Of a stretch of 40,796 bases of DNA, positions 23,987 through 32,837 are shown one piece after another. A program made the translations under genes and the position numbers. Source of the DNA: a virus; the IMG/VR virus record IMGVR_UViG_3300043419_000382, positions 1 through 40,796 of that record. One strand, 5' to 3'. Position 1 is the first letter of the stretch, and each line of letters begins with the position of its first letter. Under the pieces are notes generated by a model. It did no database searches and was not told the origin of the DNA. It saw nothing but the letters and a program-made list of their open reading frames with translations.

Positions 23987-26900
23987 TTATCTATGTTTGA
24001 AAGACCTGTAGAACATAGATTGTGCTAACATTGTTCCATTAATACCAGCTTGCGCACCATCAAAGTTTGCAACTACTGGAATCACTACTGACCCACCAAT
24101 AGTATTTGTAATCAAGTTAGGACCTACCTTAACCAAACCAGCAATAAAACTAGCTGTAGCAATATCTGATCCACCAACACTTAGTCTATTGGCCAAATAA
24201 GACTTAATAGCTCGTTGTGTAGGAATGATATTATTACTATCTGCTGTGAACAGCGGATCTGTTGAAAACTCTCTAACTACTGCGCCCGAACCTCCTAACC
24301 TAACACCACCTAAACGTAGTTCAGATAGTCCGTTTAGATCAAAATAGTCTGCACTAATAGTTACAACACCAGTGGCCTGTTCAACTGCAAACAGTTCACC
24401 TGCTCTAAAGTTACCACTTTGGTCAGTACTTGTGTAAAATACACGACCTCCGTTAAACTCTGCTACTTCATTTTCAGGAGCAGAGAAGAATTGTCCTGTT
24501 GAGTAAAGAGTAGGATAGTTAGTTTCGTCAAAGTTTCCAGATCCAATGTCTAAGAAGTCATGTCCTGTAATACGACATTGACTATATCTCTCTCTAACTT
24601 CTACAAATGTTCCGTGTGTTGGGCCATTGTCTGTGTTAAAGTTAGGACTCAACTGAATGTAGGCTGACAAGCCACCTCCGTTTACATTCAACAAAGGTGT
24701 AATAACAACAGCAGTATAGATTTGATCATTACCGTCAAATCTTAGCTGAGCTCCTGGTCCAGGATAACCACTCAAATCGCTCAATGTAATGTATCTATTT
24801 GCAGGAATCATATCTGCAAATCCATCACCTGAGATTGTAACTCTAGTTGTTGAGGTCTTATATCCAACACCTCTGTTTAACCAGCTAGGTTGTCCCAATA
24901 CTCCGTCTCCAATTCTCATATCAAAATAAGGATCTGTGGACTTGTTAGGGTCAAATATTTCAACAGTAGGTGCTTCGGTGTATCCAGAACCCGGATCCCA
25001 AATCTTAATTCCACCAATTCTGCCGCTAGCAATGTCTAATCTACCTTTGAATGTAGAGCCAACATTAACTTTATTAACTTTATCTGTCTGATCGCTGCTG
25101 ATCAAAATCCAAGTTGGTGTATTATTACTGATATCTCTGATTGTAGAATCGTCTAAGGTTACATCTGGATTACCATATGCTGCATCAATCCAGTTTAATT
25201 CTGTAGTTAACGTTCTGCCTGTCCAGTAAATGCCGTCTTCGGACGTTGCTGCAAATGTTGTCGGGCCAGATGTAGGATCTCCTGCAACGTCAACTCCTCC
25301 AGTATCACATACTGCTAAGAATACACCGTTAGCGTGTCTAACACGTTTCCAGTTCATTTTTGTTGATCCGTCTGGTGTTGGCATAGTTGCTGCATACCAC
25401 TCAATGCCATCAAAGCTATATGCGGCATCACCCTGACTAGTTATTGCTACAAATCTATTGTTACCGTAAGAAACACCTACCCAATCTCGTTGACTAGAGT
25501 CTGCAATCACGTCCATAATGTAACCAGTCCACGATGCGCCACCGTCTGTAGACACTGCACACATATTTCCACTGTTTGCAATAGCTACAAATCTACTCTT
25601 ACCGTAGGTTACATCGACCCATTCGTTGATAGTTGAGTCAGGTGCTGTTGGTAAACTATTTGATACGGTCCAAGTTGTACCGTTAGTACTAATGCCCACG
25701 CTATTCAAGTTACCAGAAACTGCTAAAAACTTTCCTTCTGCATATATTACAGAGTTCCAGTTTCTTGAAGCAATAGATCTTGCGGTCCATGTTAAACCGT
25801 CATTAGAACTTGCTGCTGCGGCAGCACCGTAGGCAATAGCTACAAACTTGTTGCCGCCACCGGCAACACACTTCCAGTTTCTACTAGAAGGCATAGTAGC
25901 ATCTACCCATGTTACACCATCCGACGATGCTACAGCACTGGTTCCAGTTGATGGTGTAATAACAAATCGTCCGCTAGCTGCATGTCCAGTATAGGTAAAT
26001 CCTGTAATAGAGTTAGTACTGTCGTTGGATATAGAAGTTACTGTTATAGTAATGTTGTTATCTGGAGTTACTCCGCCAACGTCTTCGCCTAATAAAGTTA
26101 TAGTCTGTCCAACTGCATAGCCTGCGCCTGTAGATCCGCCACTAACAACTGTGTAAGTTCTACCAGTCTTAGTAACGTTAAACGCTGCTGTAGAAGGTGG
26201 AAAATCAATAGTTGTACCTGTACCAGCATCACCGAGCACATTAGTAAACGATTCTGTAGTTTCACCCCATGCTATACCAGCCCAATACGTGCTTACTGGT
26301 AGCAAAGGCTGTGAAGAGTTATATGGGGGAGCACTAACAATCAATCTTGGTTCAATTCTATAGGTTGTTGAACTATCAAATACAGTAGCCAACGGCCATC
26401 CCGGAGTTACATGATCCCATCCCGGTTGATCATCTGTTTCTCTCTTAACTGTAACAACCTTAGTACTGGTGTTATAGCTTGTGATAACACCGTATTGTCC
26501 AGTACCAGTACCAGAAGTAATGATTAATCTCATTCCTAAATAGTTAGCTTCTTCATTTGGATCATTGGTTGCGATAACAATCATTCCGGAACTATCGCCA
26601 CCCTGAGCGTTATTTCCTGCAATAACAAATCCTGCACCACCTGCAATAGATGAATCCTGAGGATTAACTAACTTTGGATAAAATATCGCTTTGTCTCTAA
26701 AATCTTCTTGTACAACATCTGCTGTTGCACCAGAACCAATAATAGAATATGTAGCTTCTGTGTAGTTTTGTCCGGCGTTTTCAAACTCCATGATCAGAAT
26801 TTCGTCATTTACTTCACCGGCAAATGCTGCAATAACTGATGCTTCTTGATTTCTGTTATTAACTGAACCGGATCTTGGAGTTTCTAATGGATCGTTACCA

Positions 26901-29452
26901 ACTGCAACAGATCCAAATACTCCATAACTGTTATTACCGTTAGTTGCACGAATCTTACCACCGTTCTCTGCTAGGTATCCTACTTGAGAATAATATGTGA
27001 ATACAGAAACAAGTTCTGCACGACCATCGTTTAGGACCCATGCTCCGATACCGTCGCTGATAACCTGCGTAAAGTCGTTAGATACAATGGATTTATTGCC
27101 GCCATTATGCAATGACCCGTCAATCTTTTGACCAACAGCAGCATAACCAAAGGTAGTAACGTTTTGAACATAACACGATCTTGAAGTAATCCAAGTACGC
27201 TCATCGGCTGGGCCCCAACCTGGATCTAGAGAAACATATGCTCCGCCAGTTGGTTTAAAAAATAAGCTGTAAGACACTGAAGATTCTAACTCACCGTTCA
27301 ATCCTTTTAGTGTCATATTTCTAACACCTGTTGAGTCTCTTACATAGAACATATCTTCTAGTGCAGATCCGAGCACAGCATTCTTATAGTATCTAGCAGC
27401 CATTAAAGATTTATAGTTGCCTGTGTACTGCAAGTCGTGTACTAGTGCTTCAAGGTATCTAGTTGTGTCTCTGCGGCAGAGGTCTGAATCAAATACATAG
27501 TTAGGGTAGAAGAACTGCATAAATGCAACCCCTTCTTCAGCTAAAAATGAAATGTTGTCTTCTATTAATGTTGCTGCGGATATTCTAACAGTTTCTGTAG
27601 TGAAATCGTTTGATCCGGATGTTTCTGGTTTTGTTCCAGTACCATCGACGTAGAAAGTAATATAATCGATAATGTTGTCGATTAGTTCTCTAACTACTTG
27701 GCTAGTAGCTTCGTCAGCAAGTTCATCGGAAAGAACTTGAGTTTCTGTATTGCCTTCTGTAGGTAATACTTCAATACCTGTAATAATATCAGGAATCAGT
27801 TCTCTCATTCTTAACAATACATCGATTGAATATGACGAATCATTAGCCAATGCAGCTATTGGACTGTTTGCTGTAACAGTTACAGCTCTTAAATCACCAG
27901 TTTGCTTTGATCCAACAAGAGCTGTTCTTGCAGGAACAATGATAGGTAATATTTCTTCGTATACACCTGTACTAATATGAATGTTTGTAAAACCACTGTA
28001 GTTGTCTTTTTCAACCTGTTCACATGCATATCGAATAGTTTTCCATGGCTTAAACGGACTGCCGCCACGTTCAACACTGTCAACTCCGTTAGGAGCAACA
28101 AATCGACCTCTAGTAATGTTGTTGAAAGACTTATAGTAAAGACTATCGTTTTCATCAATAGTTAATATTTCTTTACTGTTACCGATTTCAACAGCAGTAG
28201 CGCCTAGAGTACTTCCGTCACCTTGCAATGTTCTTTGAAGGTCGTATGTTAATAGGTCACCTAAAGATCTTAGACCAGTATTTGGGCCTGCCTGAACTAA
28301 CAAATCCCAATAGTTGTAACCAGAACCATTGTCGCCTGGAAGATTTTGAGTGTCGGCATCATGTTCGACGGTACATCTGTAGGTAGATCCGTCAAGTATA
28401 ACTATATCGCCTACTGCATAGTGTTCGCTTGAATTCCAGTAGTTTCTCCAGTTGTCTCCGGGAATGACTACTTCCCAGTTACTGCTGTCAAGATAATCTA
28501 ATGTACTACCATCAGTAACTGAATCTTGAGTCGCTATAAACAGTTGACCTCCACGTTTTACAACATCGCCAGTCTTATATTGAAGAGCAGAATCCCACTC
28601 TCCTTTAAAGTTTACTCCTTTAGAAACTACATTCCAGTTGGCATAGCCGATATCAATGTCGCCGGGGGCAATGTTGGCATTATTTGTTGTACTGTAATAC
28701 AAATATCCGCCGTGTCTAACAAGATCGCCTATTGCATATTGTGTATCTGCTGCCCAATCACCTGCAAAGTTATAACCAGGAAACTCTGTTGACCAATAGG
28801 AACTTGTTATTGTTGTGCTGCTTGTATGACCTGTTGTACATCTTAAGATTGTGCCACCATACTTTACAAGATCATTAGCTTTGTAACGTGTAGCTGTTGC
28901 CCAACTACCCTTAAACTCAATGCCACTGAAATAAACTGACCATTTTGATTGATCATTTTCTAATCCAGTAGTAACAGTGCCCGAAGTGTGTCCAGTGATG
29001 CAACGATAAACAATACCATTATACTTTGCAATATCACCAATGCCATATCTAGTAGCAGGAGTCCAATCGTTAGTCCAAGATTGCCCTGCGGAATAGATAG
29101 TTAAATCTAACAGATTATCATCAAAAACTGTTGTTGATGTAAAGTCCGAAACCACAAGGTAGATATTTCCGCCATAGGAAACAATATCTCCGAGACCATA
29201 TTTTGTATTAGGAGTCCAATCGCCGGTCCATTCATAACCATCGGTCATTTTTACCCATGCTGGACTTTGTGCAGTATCGCCTGGAAAAACAAAATAAAGG
29301 TCGGTATAAAAATCTGCATCAGCTGTATGCTGTCTTACACAGACGTAAGACTTACCGTTATAACGAACTATGTCGTCTCTGATATATGCAGTACCGTTTG
29401 TCCAGTTTCCTTTCCAAGTGTACGCAAATTTACTAATCTTAAACTCTGCCAT
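23987..29452 (-). CDS. Giant tail-fibre/virion structural protein, 1821 aa
   Basis: A paralog of the 2515-aa fibre. The first 400 residues hold about seven aromatic KG.W....Y..GD.V.Y.G..Y.C...H repeats. A middle part has EILPIIVPARTALVGS and a single C.RD module (about nt 27390-27485) where the larger paralog has four. Then come VSLDPGWGPADERTW (sharing the 50-bp exact repeat), VISDGIGAWVLNDGRAELVSV and propeller-like repeats (DGLTWTARS, SRNWNSVIYAEGKFLAV; nt 25200-25950). The C terminus ends TDQSGNFRAGELF and LFTADSNNIIPTQRAIKSY. The conserved ends and the variable number of modules suggest that both proteins attach alike but differ in reach or binding. No enzyme motif was recognised. Confidence 0.85.
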   Translation of the reverse strand: MAEFKISKFAYTWKGNWTNGTAYIRDDIVRYNGKSYVCVRQHTADADFYTDLYFVFPGDTAQSPAWVKMTDGYEWTGDWTPNTKYGLGDIVSYGGNIYLVVSDFTSTTVFDDNLLDLTIYSAGQSWTNDWTPATRYGIGDIAKYNGIVYRCITGHTSGTVTTGLENDQSKWSVYFSGIEFKGSWATATRYKANDLVKYGGTILRCTTGHTSSTTITSSYWSTEFPGYNFAGDWAADTQYAIGDLVRHGGYLYYSTTNNANIAPGDIDIGYANWNVVSKGVNFKGEWDSALQYKTGDVVKRGGQLFIATQDSVTDGSTLDYLDSSNWEVVIPGDNWRNYWNSSEHYAVGDIVILDGSTYRCTVEHDADTQNLPGDNGSGYNYWDLLVQAGPNTGLRSLGDLLTYDLQRTLQGDGSTLGATAVEIGNSKEILTIDENDSLYYKSFNNITRGRFVAPNGVDSVERGGSPFKPWKTIRYACEQVEKDNYSGFTNIHISTGVYEEILPIIVPARTALVGSKQTGDLRAVTVTANSPIAALANDSSYSIDVLLRMRELIPDIITGIEVLPTEGNTETQVLSDELADEATSQVVRELIDNIIDYITFYVDGTGTKPETSGSNDFTTETVRISAATLIEDNISFLAEEGVAFMQFFYPNYVFDSDLCRRDTTRYLEALVHDLQYTGNYKSLMAARYYKNAVLGSALEDMFYVRDSTGVRNMTLKGLNGELESSVSYSLFFKPTGGAYVSLDPGWGPADERTWITSRSCYVQNVTTFGYAAVGQKIDGSLHNGGNKSIVSNDFTQVISDGIGAWVLNDGRAELVSVFTYYSQVGYLAENGGKIRATNGNNSYGVFGSVAVGNDPLETPRSGSVNNRNQEASVIAAFAGEVNDEILIMEFENAGQNYTEATYSIIGSGATADVVQEDFRDKAIFYPKLVNPQDSSIAGGAGFVIAGNNAQGGDSSGMIVIATNDPNEEANYLGMRLIITSGTGTGQYGVITSYNTSTKVVTVKRETDDQPGWDHVTPGWPLATVFDSSTTYRIEPRLIVSAPPYNSSQPLLPVSTYWAGIAWGETTESFTNVLGDAGTGTTIDFPPSTAAFNVTKTGRTYTVVSGGSTGAGYAVGQTITLLGEDVGGVTPDNNITITVTSISNDSTNSITGFTYTGHAASGRFVITPSTGTSAVASSDGVTWVDATMPSSRNWKCVAGGGNKFVAIAYGAAAAASSNDGLTWTARSIASRNWNSVIYAEGKFLAVSGNLNSVGISTNGTTWTVSNSLPTAPDSTINEWVDVTYGKSRFVAIANSGNMCAVSTDGGASWTGYIMDVIADSSQRDWVGVSYGNNRFVAITSQGDAAYSFDGIEWYAATMPTPDGSTKMNWKRVRHANGVFLAVCDTGGVDVAGDPTSGPTTFAATSEDGIYWTGRTLTTELNWIDAAYGNPDVTLDDSTIRDISNNTPTWILISSDQTDKVNKVNVGSTFKGRLDIASGRIGGIKIWDPGSGYTEAPTVEIFDPNKSTDPYFDMRIGDGVLGQPSWLNRGVGYKTSTTRVTISGDGFADMIPANRYITLSDLSGYPGPGAQLRFDGNDQIYTAVVITPLLNVNGGGLSAYIQLSPNFNTDNGPTHGTFVEVRERYSQCRITGHDFLDIGSGNFDETNYPTLYSTGQFFSAPENEVAEFNGGRVFYTSTDQSGNFRAGELFAVEQATGVVTISADYFDLNGLSELRLGGVRLGGSGAVVREFSTDPLFTADSNNIIPTQRAIKSYLANRLSVGGSDIATASFIAGLVKVGPNLITNTIGGSVVIPVVANFDGAQAGINGTMLAQSMFYRSFKHR
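27189..27238 (-). repeat. 50-bp exact repeat, copy in the 1821-aa fibre
   Basis: Identical to 19614-19663 (see that entry); lies at the same place in the protein alignment. Confidence 0.8.
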
Positions 29453-29464
29453 GTTTTATTCCGT

Positions 29465-29827
29465 TTAGTTATCTGATGAAATACCCTCTGGGTATGTATA
29501 TGTTTTGTTAATCCGTTGTACTAATCGTCCTTGATCGTCAATGTAATACAACATACTTCTATTATCCCAGCGATATTGTGGATATCTCATGTTAGCAAAT
29601 ACAACATTGTGAGTATCGTCGATTCCTTCAAAGAAGTCAACTCCTGCTTCAAAGTCATCAAAGTTTTCAGCAGATGCACCGGGTAAATTTATTTCAACTG
29701 TATCATTGTCTGTTAACTGGTCACTGCGTACAAAATATAGTTCGCCATCATCGTTTCTTCTTAGTGCATAAAAATACTGAGGACTATCTCCCAATATGTC
29801 TGCAGGTGTTCTACCAAAATATGACAT
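29465..29827 (-). CDS. Virion structural protein, 120 aa
   Basis: Begins MSYFGRTPADILGDSPQYFYALRRNDDGELYFVRSDQL, followed by acidic repeats (NFDDFEAGVDFFEGIDD) and a YRWDNRSMLYYIDDQGRLVQRINKTY end. From memory, similar proteins lie beside fibre genes in T4-like cyanophages. Acidic overall; no enzyme or membrane motif. AAGGAG is not seen here; the gap holds GGAAT before the downstream ATG. Structural role rests on context. Confidence 0.72.
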   Translation of the reverse strand: MSYFGRTPADILGDSPQYFYALRRNDDGELYFVRSDQLTDNDTVEINLPGASAENFDDFEAGVDFFEGIDDTHNVVFANMRYPQYRWDNRSMLYYIDDQGRLVQRINKTYTYPEGISSDN

Positions 29828-29838
29828 CTAATGGCTCC

Positions 29839-30171
29839 TTATGATATCTCAACATAGCTAACAACTGCGTCAACACTGTTTTCAACGCTGCTGTCAATTC
29901 TTAAACCAGAAGTTTCCGGTAAAATAAGTTTTTCGCCGCCCGTTATCAGTTTAACTGCGGTGTTCGGAGGTATGATAACGTTTTTAACAAACAGTGCTGC
30001 GGTACTGTTTTCATCTACAATATAAACATTTACGTTAACAGTATCATACACAGTTGTGTTTGCTAGATTACAACCAATAACTGTAGCTCTAACACCTTCT
30101 GCAATCTGCAGAACATCTGTCGGAACTGTACCTATTTCTGTTGAAGTTACCATTCTAAATACGGTTGGCAT
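29839..30171 (-). CDS. Small virion structural protein, 110 aa
   Basis: Related in layout to 16069-16389 and 36885-37262: VIGCNLANTTVYDTVNVNVYIVDENS.. then VIIPPNTAVKLITGGEKLILPETSGLRI. The closest match is 36885-37262 (VNVYLVKSGNSAS, PAGETVFFSDERIILDSGDSVWV). A small beta-sandwich protein, probably virion-associated. It starts 5 bp after the upstream fibre gene, with AGGAT before the ATG. Confidence 0.72.
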   Translation of the reverse strand: MPTVFRMVTSTEIGTVPTDVLQIAEGVRATVIGCNLANTTVYDTVNVNVYIVDENSTAALFVKNVIIPPNTAVKLITGGEKLILPETSGLRIDSSVENSVDAVVSYVEIS

Positions 30172-30175
30172 TTTA

Positions 30176-31228
30176 TTATCCTAAAATTAATGCATAGATA
30201 GCTGCGATTTCATTAGCATCTGTTTCGCTAACAGCACCAGAACTACCTGCAGGGCTTGCCCATGTAAATCCGTCCCAAATCTCTAAAGACTTAGAACCGG
30301 TGTTGTATCGTGTCATACCGACCGGAGCATAAGAAGTTGGACGTTCACCTTCTGTTCCTACTGGCGGAACAAAACCATTTGTTCCTGAAATCTTAAAATA
30401 GCCGTTGCCAGTATGAATAATCTGTGTTACTGCATTAACTGTGATATTTGTAATCACGTTGTCTGCAAACTTAAAGTTACCTACTCTAACACCGCCAGTT
30501 CCGTTGCCATCAATGTATATATCCGATCCGCTAGTGGTGGTGATTTCATTGTTACCAAACAATAAGTTTCCAATGTTTAGTGTTGGAAGATTTAATGTAT
30601 TAGCGTACAGATTATTTGTGTAAACAGACCTCCACTGAAATGCTTCCGATCCTAGATCGTAAGTGTTGTCTGTTTGCGGGATTAAACTACTTTGGATACT
30701 GGCATTTATTACAATGTTGTCTGTTAAAGAGTCACCAATAGTGATATTGCCACCGATTGTTACATTTCCTGTAGCCGAAATACTACCAGTAACTTCTAGG
30801 TTACCTGTAATGTTTGTGTTTCCTACAATATTTAAAGTTCCTGTGCCGTTAGGCCTAAACTCTAAACTAGCATTTGATACAGTAGTAGCAATTGTATTGC
30901 CCTGAATCTCAATATCGTCAACCTGTAGTCGGGAGTGATATATTGTCGGTTCATTACCGCTCGGTTGAAAGGAAATGGTTTGGAGGTCGCTAGTAATAGT
31001 ATTTCCAGATATATGGAAGTTACCTACGTCTAGTTGGGTGTCTACTGTTAGTGTTGTTGTTCGGGTAGTGCCGTTAACATCTAAGTCAGCTGTTGGAGAG
31101 GATGTGTTAACTCCAATTCGAGAGTTAACAACATCAAGATAAAGTAGGTCGGTCTCAAAGGCAAGGTCCACGCCATCTCTGACGAGGTTCGACTTTAAGA
31201 GCGGCCCGGAAATACGACCAATAGCCAT
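30176..31228 (-). CDS. Fibre/virion structural protein, 350 aa
   Basis: Opens MAIGRISGPLLKSNLVRDGVDLAFETDLLYLDVVNSRIGVNT, a start familiar from T4-like cyanophage structural proteins. The middle has repeated beta strands (ITGNLEVTGSISATGNVTIGG) as in fibre shafts, then PQTDNTYDLGSEAFQWRSVYTNNLY, a common fibre motif. The C terminus (MTRYNTGSKSLEIWDGFTW) ends with a short helix AAIYALILG. It is a paralog of 31349-32827, which has the same start, DLG..W motif and end. AAGGAGAG precedes the ATG, and a 120-bp leader with a late promoter lies upstream. Confidence 0.82.
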   Translation of the reverse strand: MAIGRISGPLLKSNLVRDGVDLAFETDLLYLDVVNSRIGVNTSSPTADLDVNGTTRTTTLTVDTQLDVGNFHISGNTITSDLQTISFQPSGNEPTIYHSRLQVDDIEIQGNTIATTVSNASLEFRPNGTGTLNIVGNTNITGNLEVTGSISATGNVTIGGNITIGDSLTDNIVINASIQSSLIPQTDNTYDLGSEAFQWRSVYTNNLYANTLNLPTLNIGNLLFGNNEITTTSGSDIYIDGNGTGGVRVGNFKFADNVITNITVNAVTQIIHTGNGYFKISGTNGFVPPVGTEGERPTSYAPVGMTRYNTGSKSLEIWDGFTWASPAGSSGAVSETDANEIAAIYALILG

Positions 31229-31323
31229 TAGCTCTCCTTGTACCTCCGTGTTTCACGGATAACCACCTTGCATTGCGGGTTTACCACAGTTGAATGCTGC
31301 AAAAATTTGGTCGATCTTTGCAT
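31228..31323 (-). CDS. Possible 31-codon leader ORF
   Basis: An ATG at 31323 opens 31 codons whose TAA shares a base with the ATG of the 350-aa gene (TAATG). The product is basic (ends RETRRYKES). No ribosome site precedes it, and the ATG is only about 6 bases after the late promoter octamer, so it would be leaderless or nearly so. It may be a chance frame in a leader RNA. Confidence 0.25.
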   Translation of the reverse strand: MQRSTKFLQHSTVVNPQCKVVIRETRRYKES

Positions 31324-31348
31324 TAAAGTTATTTATCAATATTGGAAA
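31229..31348 (-). promoter_or_regulatory. 5' leader with hairpin beside the ribosome site
   Basis: This 120-bp gap has GATAAATA at 31330-31337 and, near the ATG, a perfect TCCGTG / CACGGA stem with a 3-base loop (31245-31259). The stem ends 5 bases before the AAGGAGAG ribosome site (31231-31239 region). The hairpin could affect translation or mRNA stability of the 350-aa fibre gene. Confidence 0.5.
31330..31337 (-). promoter_or_regulatory. T4-type late promoter, GATAAATA
   Basis: Minus-strand NATAAATA about 100 bp before the ATG of the 350-aa fibre gene, in the second-longest intergenic leader of the fibre block. Confidence 0.6.
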
Positions 31349-32827
31349 TTAACCCAATAGTAGAGCTCTAGTAATAGCCAAATCAGTCATTAGATTTGTA
31401 CTAACAACTTCTCCCGGACCTGTTGAAATAATGTAGATATTTCCGTCGTAACATTCTAGGTACTGTAACTCAGTATTCCACCGAGTTTCACCGACTTCTG
31501 TATAACTTCTTTCTGCAGATGTACCGGAAGGAATAACCATACCGTTAGAGCCAACAAACTTCACATAACCAGTTCCGGTTGATCCTAGTGTAAATGGAGT
31601 ATTAGTCAACGCTTCACCGTTTGTATATTCTGCGATTAGATCGACATCACTGTAGATATAGGGTTTGATAACATTATGATACCACAACTGTTCATTCAGA
31701 GTTCCGCTGGTTCTGTTAGATATTTCTGCAACTAATACAGCATCGTCGGAGTTGATCACTCCGGGATTATCAAGATCATTTCTTATATCTCCAAGTTGTG
31801 CTATTCTTGTTGTAACAACAGTACTTCCCCCGCCTAAGAAATATTCATCCCCGCTTGCAGGATTAAACCAAAATGCTGCGAGCGGATTTCCAGATAAGGC
31901 TGCTAACATACCTGCTCCCACAGCCGTAGGATTTAGTGCTGAAACAGATACTAGGTTTGTTAGATTATTACCTTCGATCTTGATCTGTTCAATGTAGTTA
32001 ACGCCAGTTGACGGATTAATCAATAGATCTTCGTTAGATTGCATAGCAAAAATGTTACGATTTATACCGTCGATGTGTACTTGTCCGCTGACTACTGCTG
32101 CGCTAGGTATAACATTATTGATCTGAGTCATATCTGGAGAATAGATATCATTCCAACGCTTTAACGGAGTTCCTAGATCATAGAGATTGTTTGTTCCTGG
32201 AATAATACTTTGGTTAAAATCTGGAGTTATAGAAACTACATCAAGAACATTATCGCCTACAATAATAGTACTAGCCGATCCTAAATCTCCCTCAACTAGA
32301 ATATTGCCAGTTACAGAAAGATCACCTGTTAGAAAAGTGTCTGCTTGTAGTTCTATTGTACCAGTTCCATTAGGATTTAAAACAATATTTTGATTAGTTA
32401 AACTACCAACAACATTAGTTTTAATGTCGAGTGCATCACTAACTATTCTATTATAAAATATATCTTGTCCGTTAGTAGGCATTATATGTAGCGCACCAAC
32501 CTGAGTTGAGAAATAACCAGCAGCATTAATGATTACATTGTCTACATTTAACTGTCCTGTTACAGATGCAACATTTGTTCTAATATCTGATGAAATATCA
32601 AGATCATAAATCGGAGAATCAGTGTTAATACCGACTCGCATGTTGTTTACATCGAGGTAGAGTAAATCCGGATCGGCTACACCGTTTCTAAAAGTTAAAT
32701 CTGCACCATTTCGGATTAAGTTTTCTTTTAAAAGTTTTCCGCTAATGCGGCCAAGCTGTGCAACATAGCCCGATTCACTGCCGCCGCTATCTTCGCCTAG
32801 TTCGCTATCGCCAAATATTTCACTCAT
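31349..32827 (-). CDS. Fibre/virion structural protein, 492 aa
   Basis: Begins with an acidic, Gly/Ser-rich tail (SEIFGDSELGEDSGGSESG), then LGRISGKLLKENLIRNGADLTF and LLYLDVNNMRVGINT, the same block that opens the 350-aa paralog. NLYDLGTPLKRWNDIY (about 220-235) is the fibre DLG..W motif. The region 290-400 is an insertion not found in the paralog (including NPLAAFWFNPASGDEYFLGGG). The end (GETRWNTELQYLECYDGNIY ... AITRALLLG) again matches. AAGGAG precedes the ATG. Likely a fibre or baseplate-attached part, no enzyme motif. Confidence 0.82.
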   Translation of the reverse strand: MSEIFGDSELGEDSGGSESGYVAQLGRISGKLLKENLIRNGADLTFRNGVADPDLLYLDVNNMRVGINTDSPIYDLDISSDIRTNVASVTGQLNVDNVIINAAGYFSTQVGALHIMPTNGQDIFYNRIVSDALDIKTNVVGSLTNQNIVLNPNGTGTIELQADTFLTGDLSVTGNILVEGDLGSASTIIVGDNVLDVVSITPDFNQSIIPGTNNLYDLGTPLKRWNDIYSPDMTQINNVIPSAAVVSGQVHIDGINRNIFAMQSNEDLLINPSTGVNYIEQIKIEGNNLTNLVSVSALNPTAVGAGMLAALSGNPLAAFWFNPASGDEYFLGGGSTVVTTRIAQLGDIRNDLDNPGVINSDDAVLVAEISNRTSGTLNEQLWYHNVIKPYIYSDVDLIAEYTNGEALTNTPFTLGSTGTGYVKFVGSNGMVIPSGTSAERSYTEVGETRWNTELQYLECYDGNIYIISTGPGEVVSTNLMTDLAITRALLLG

Positions 32828-32837
32828 AGGTTACTCC

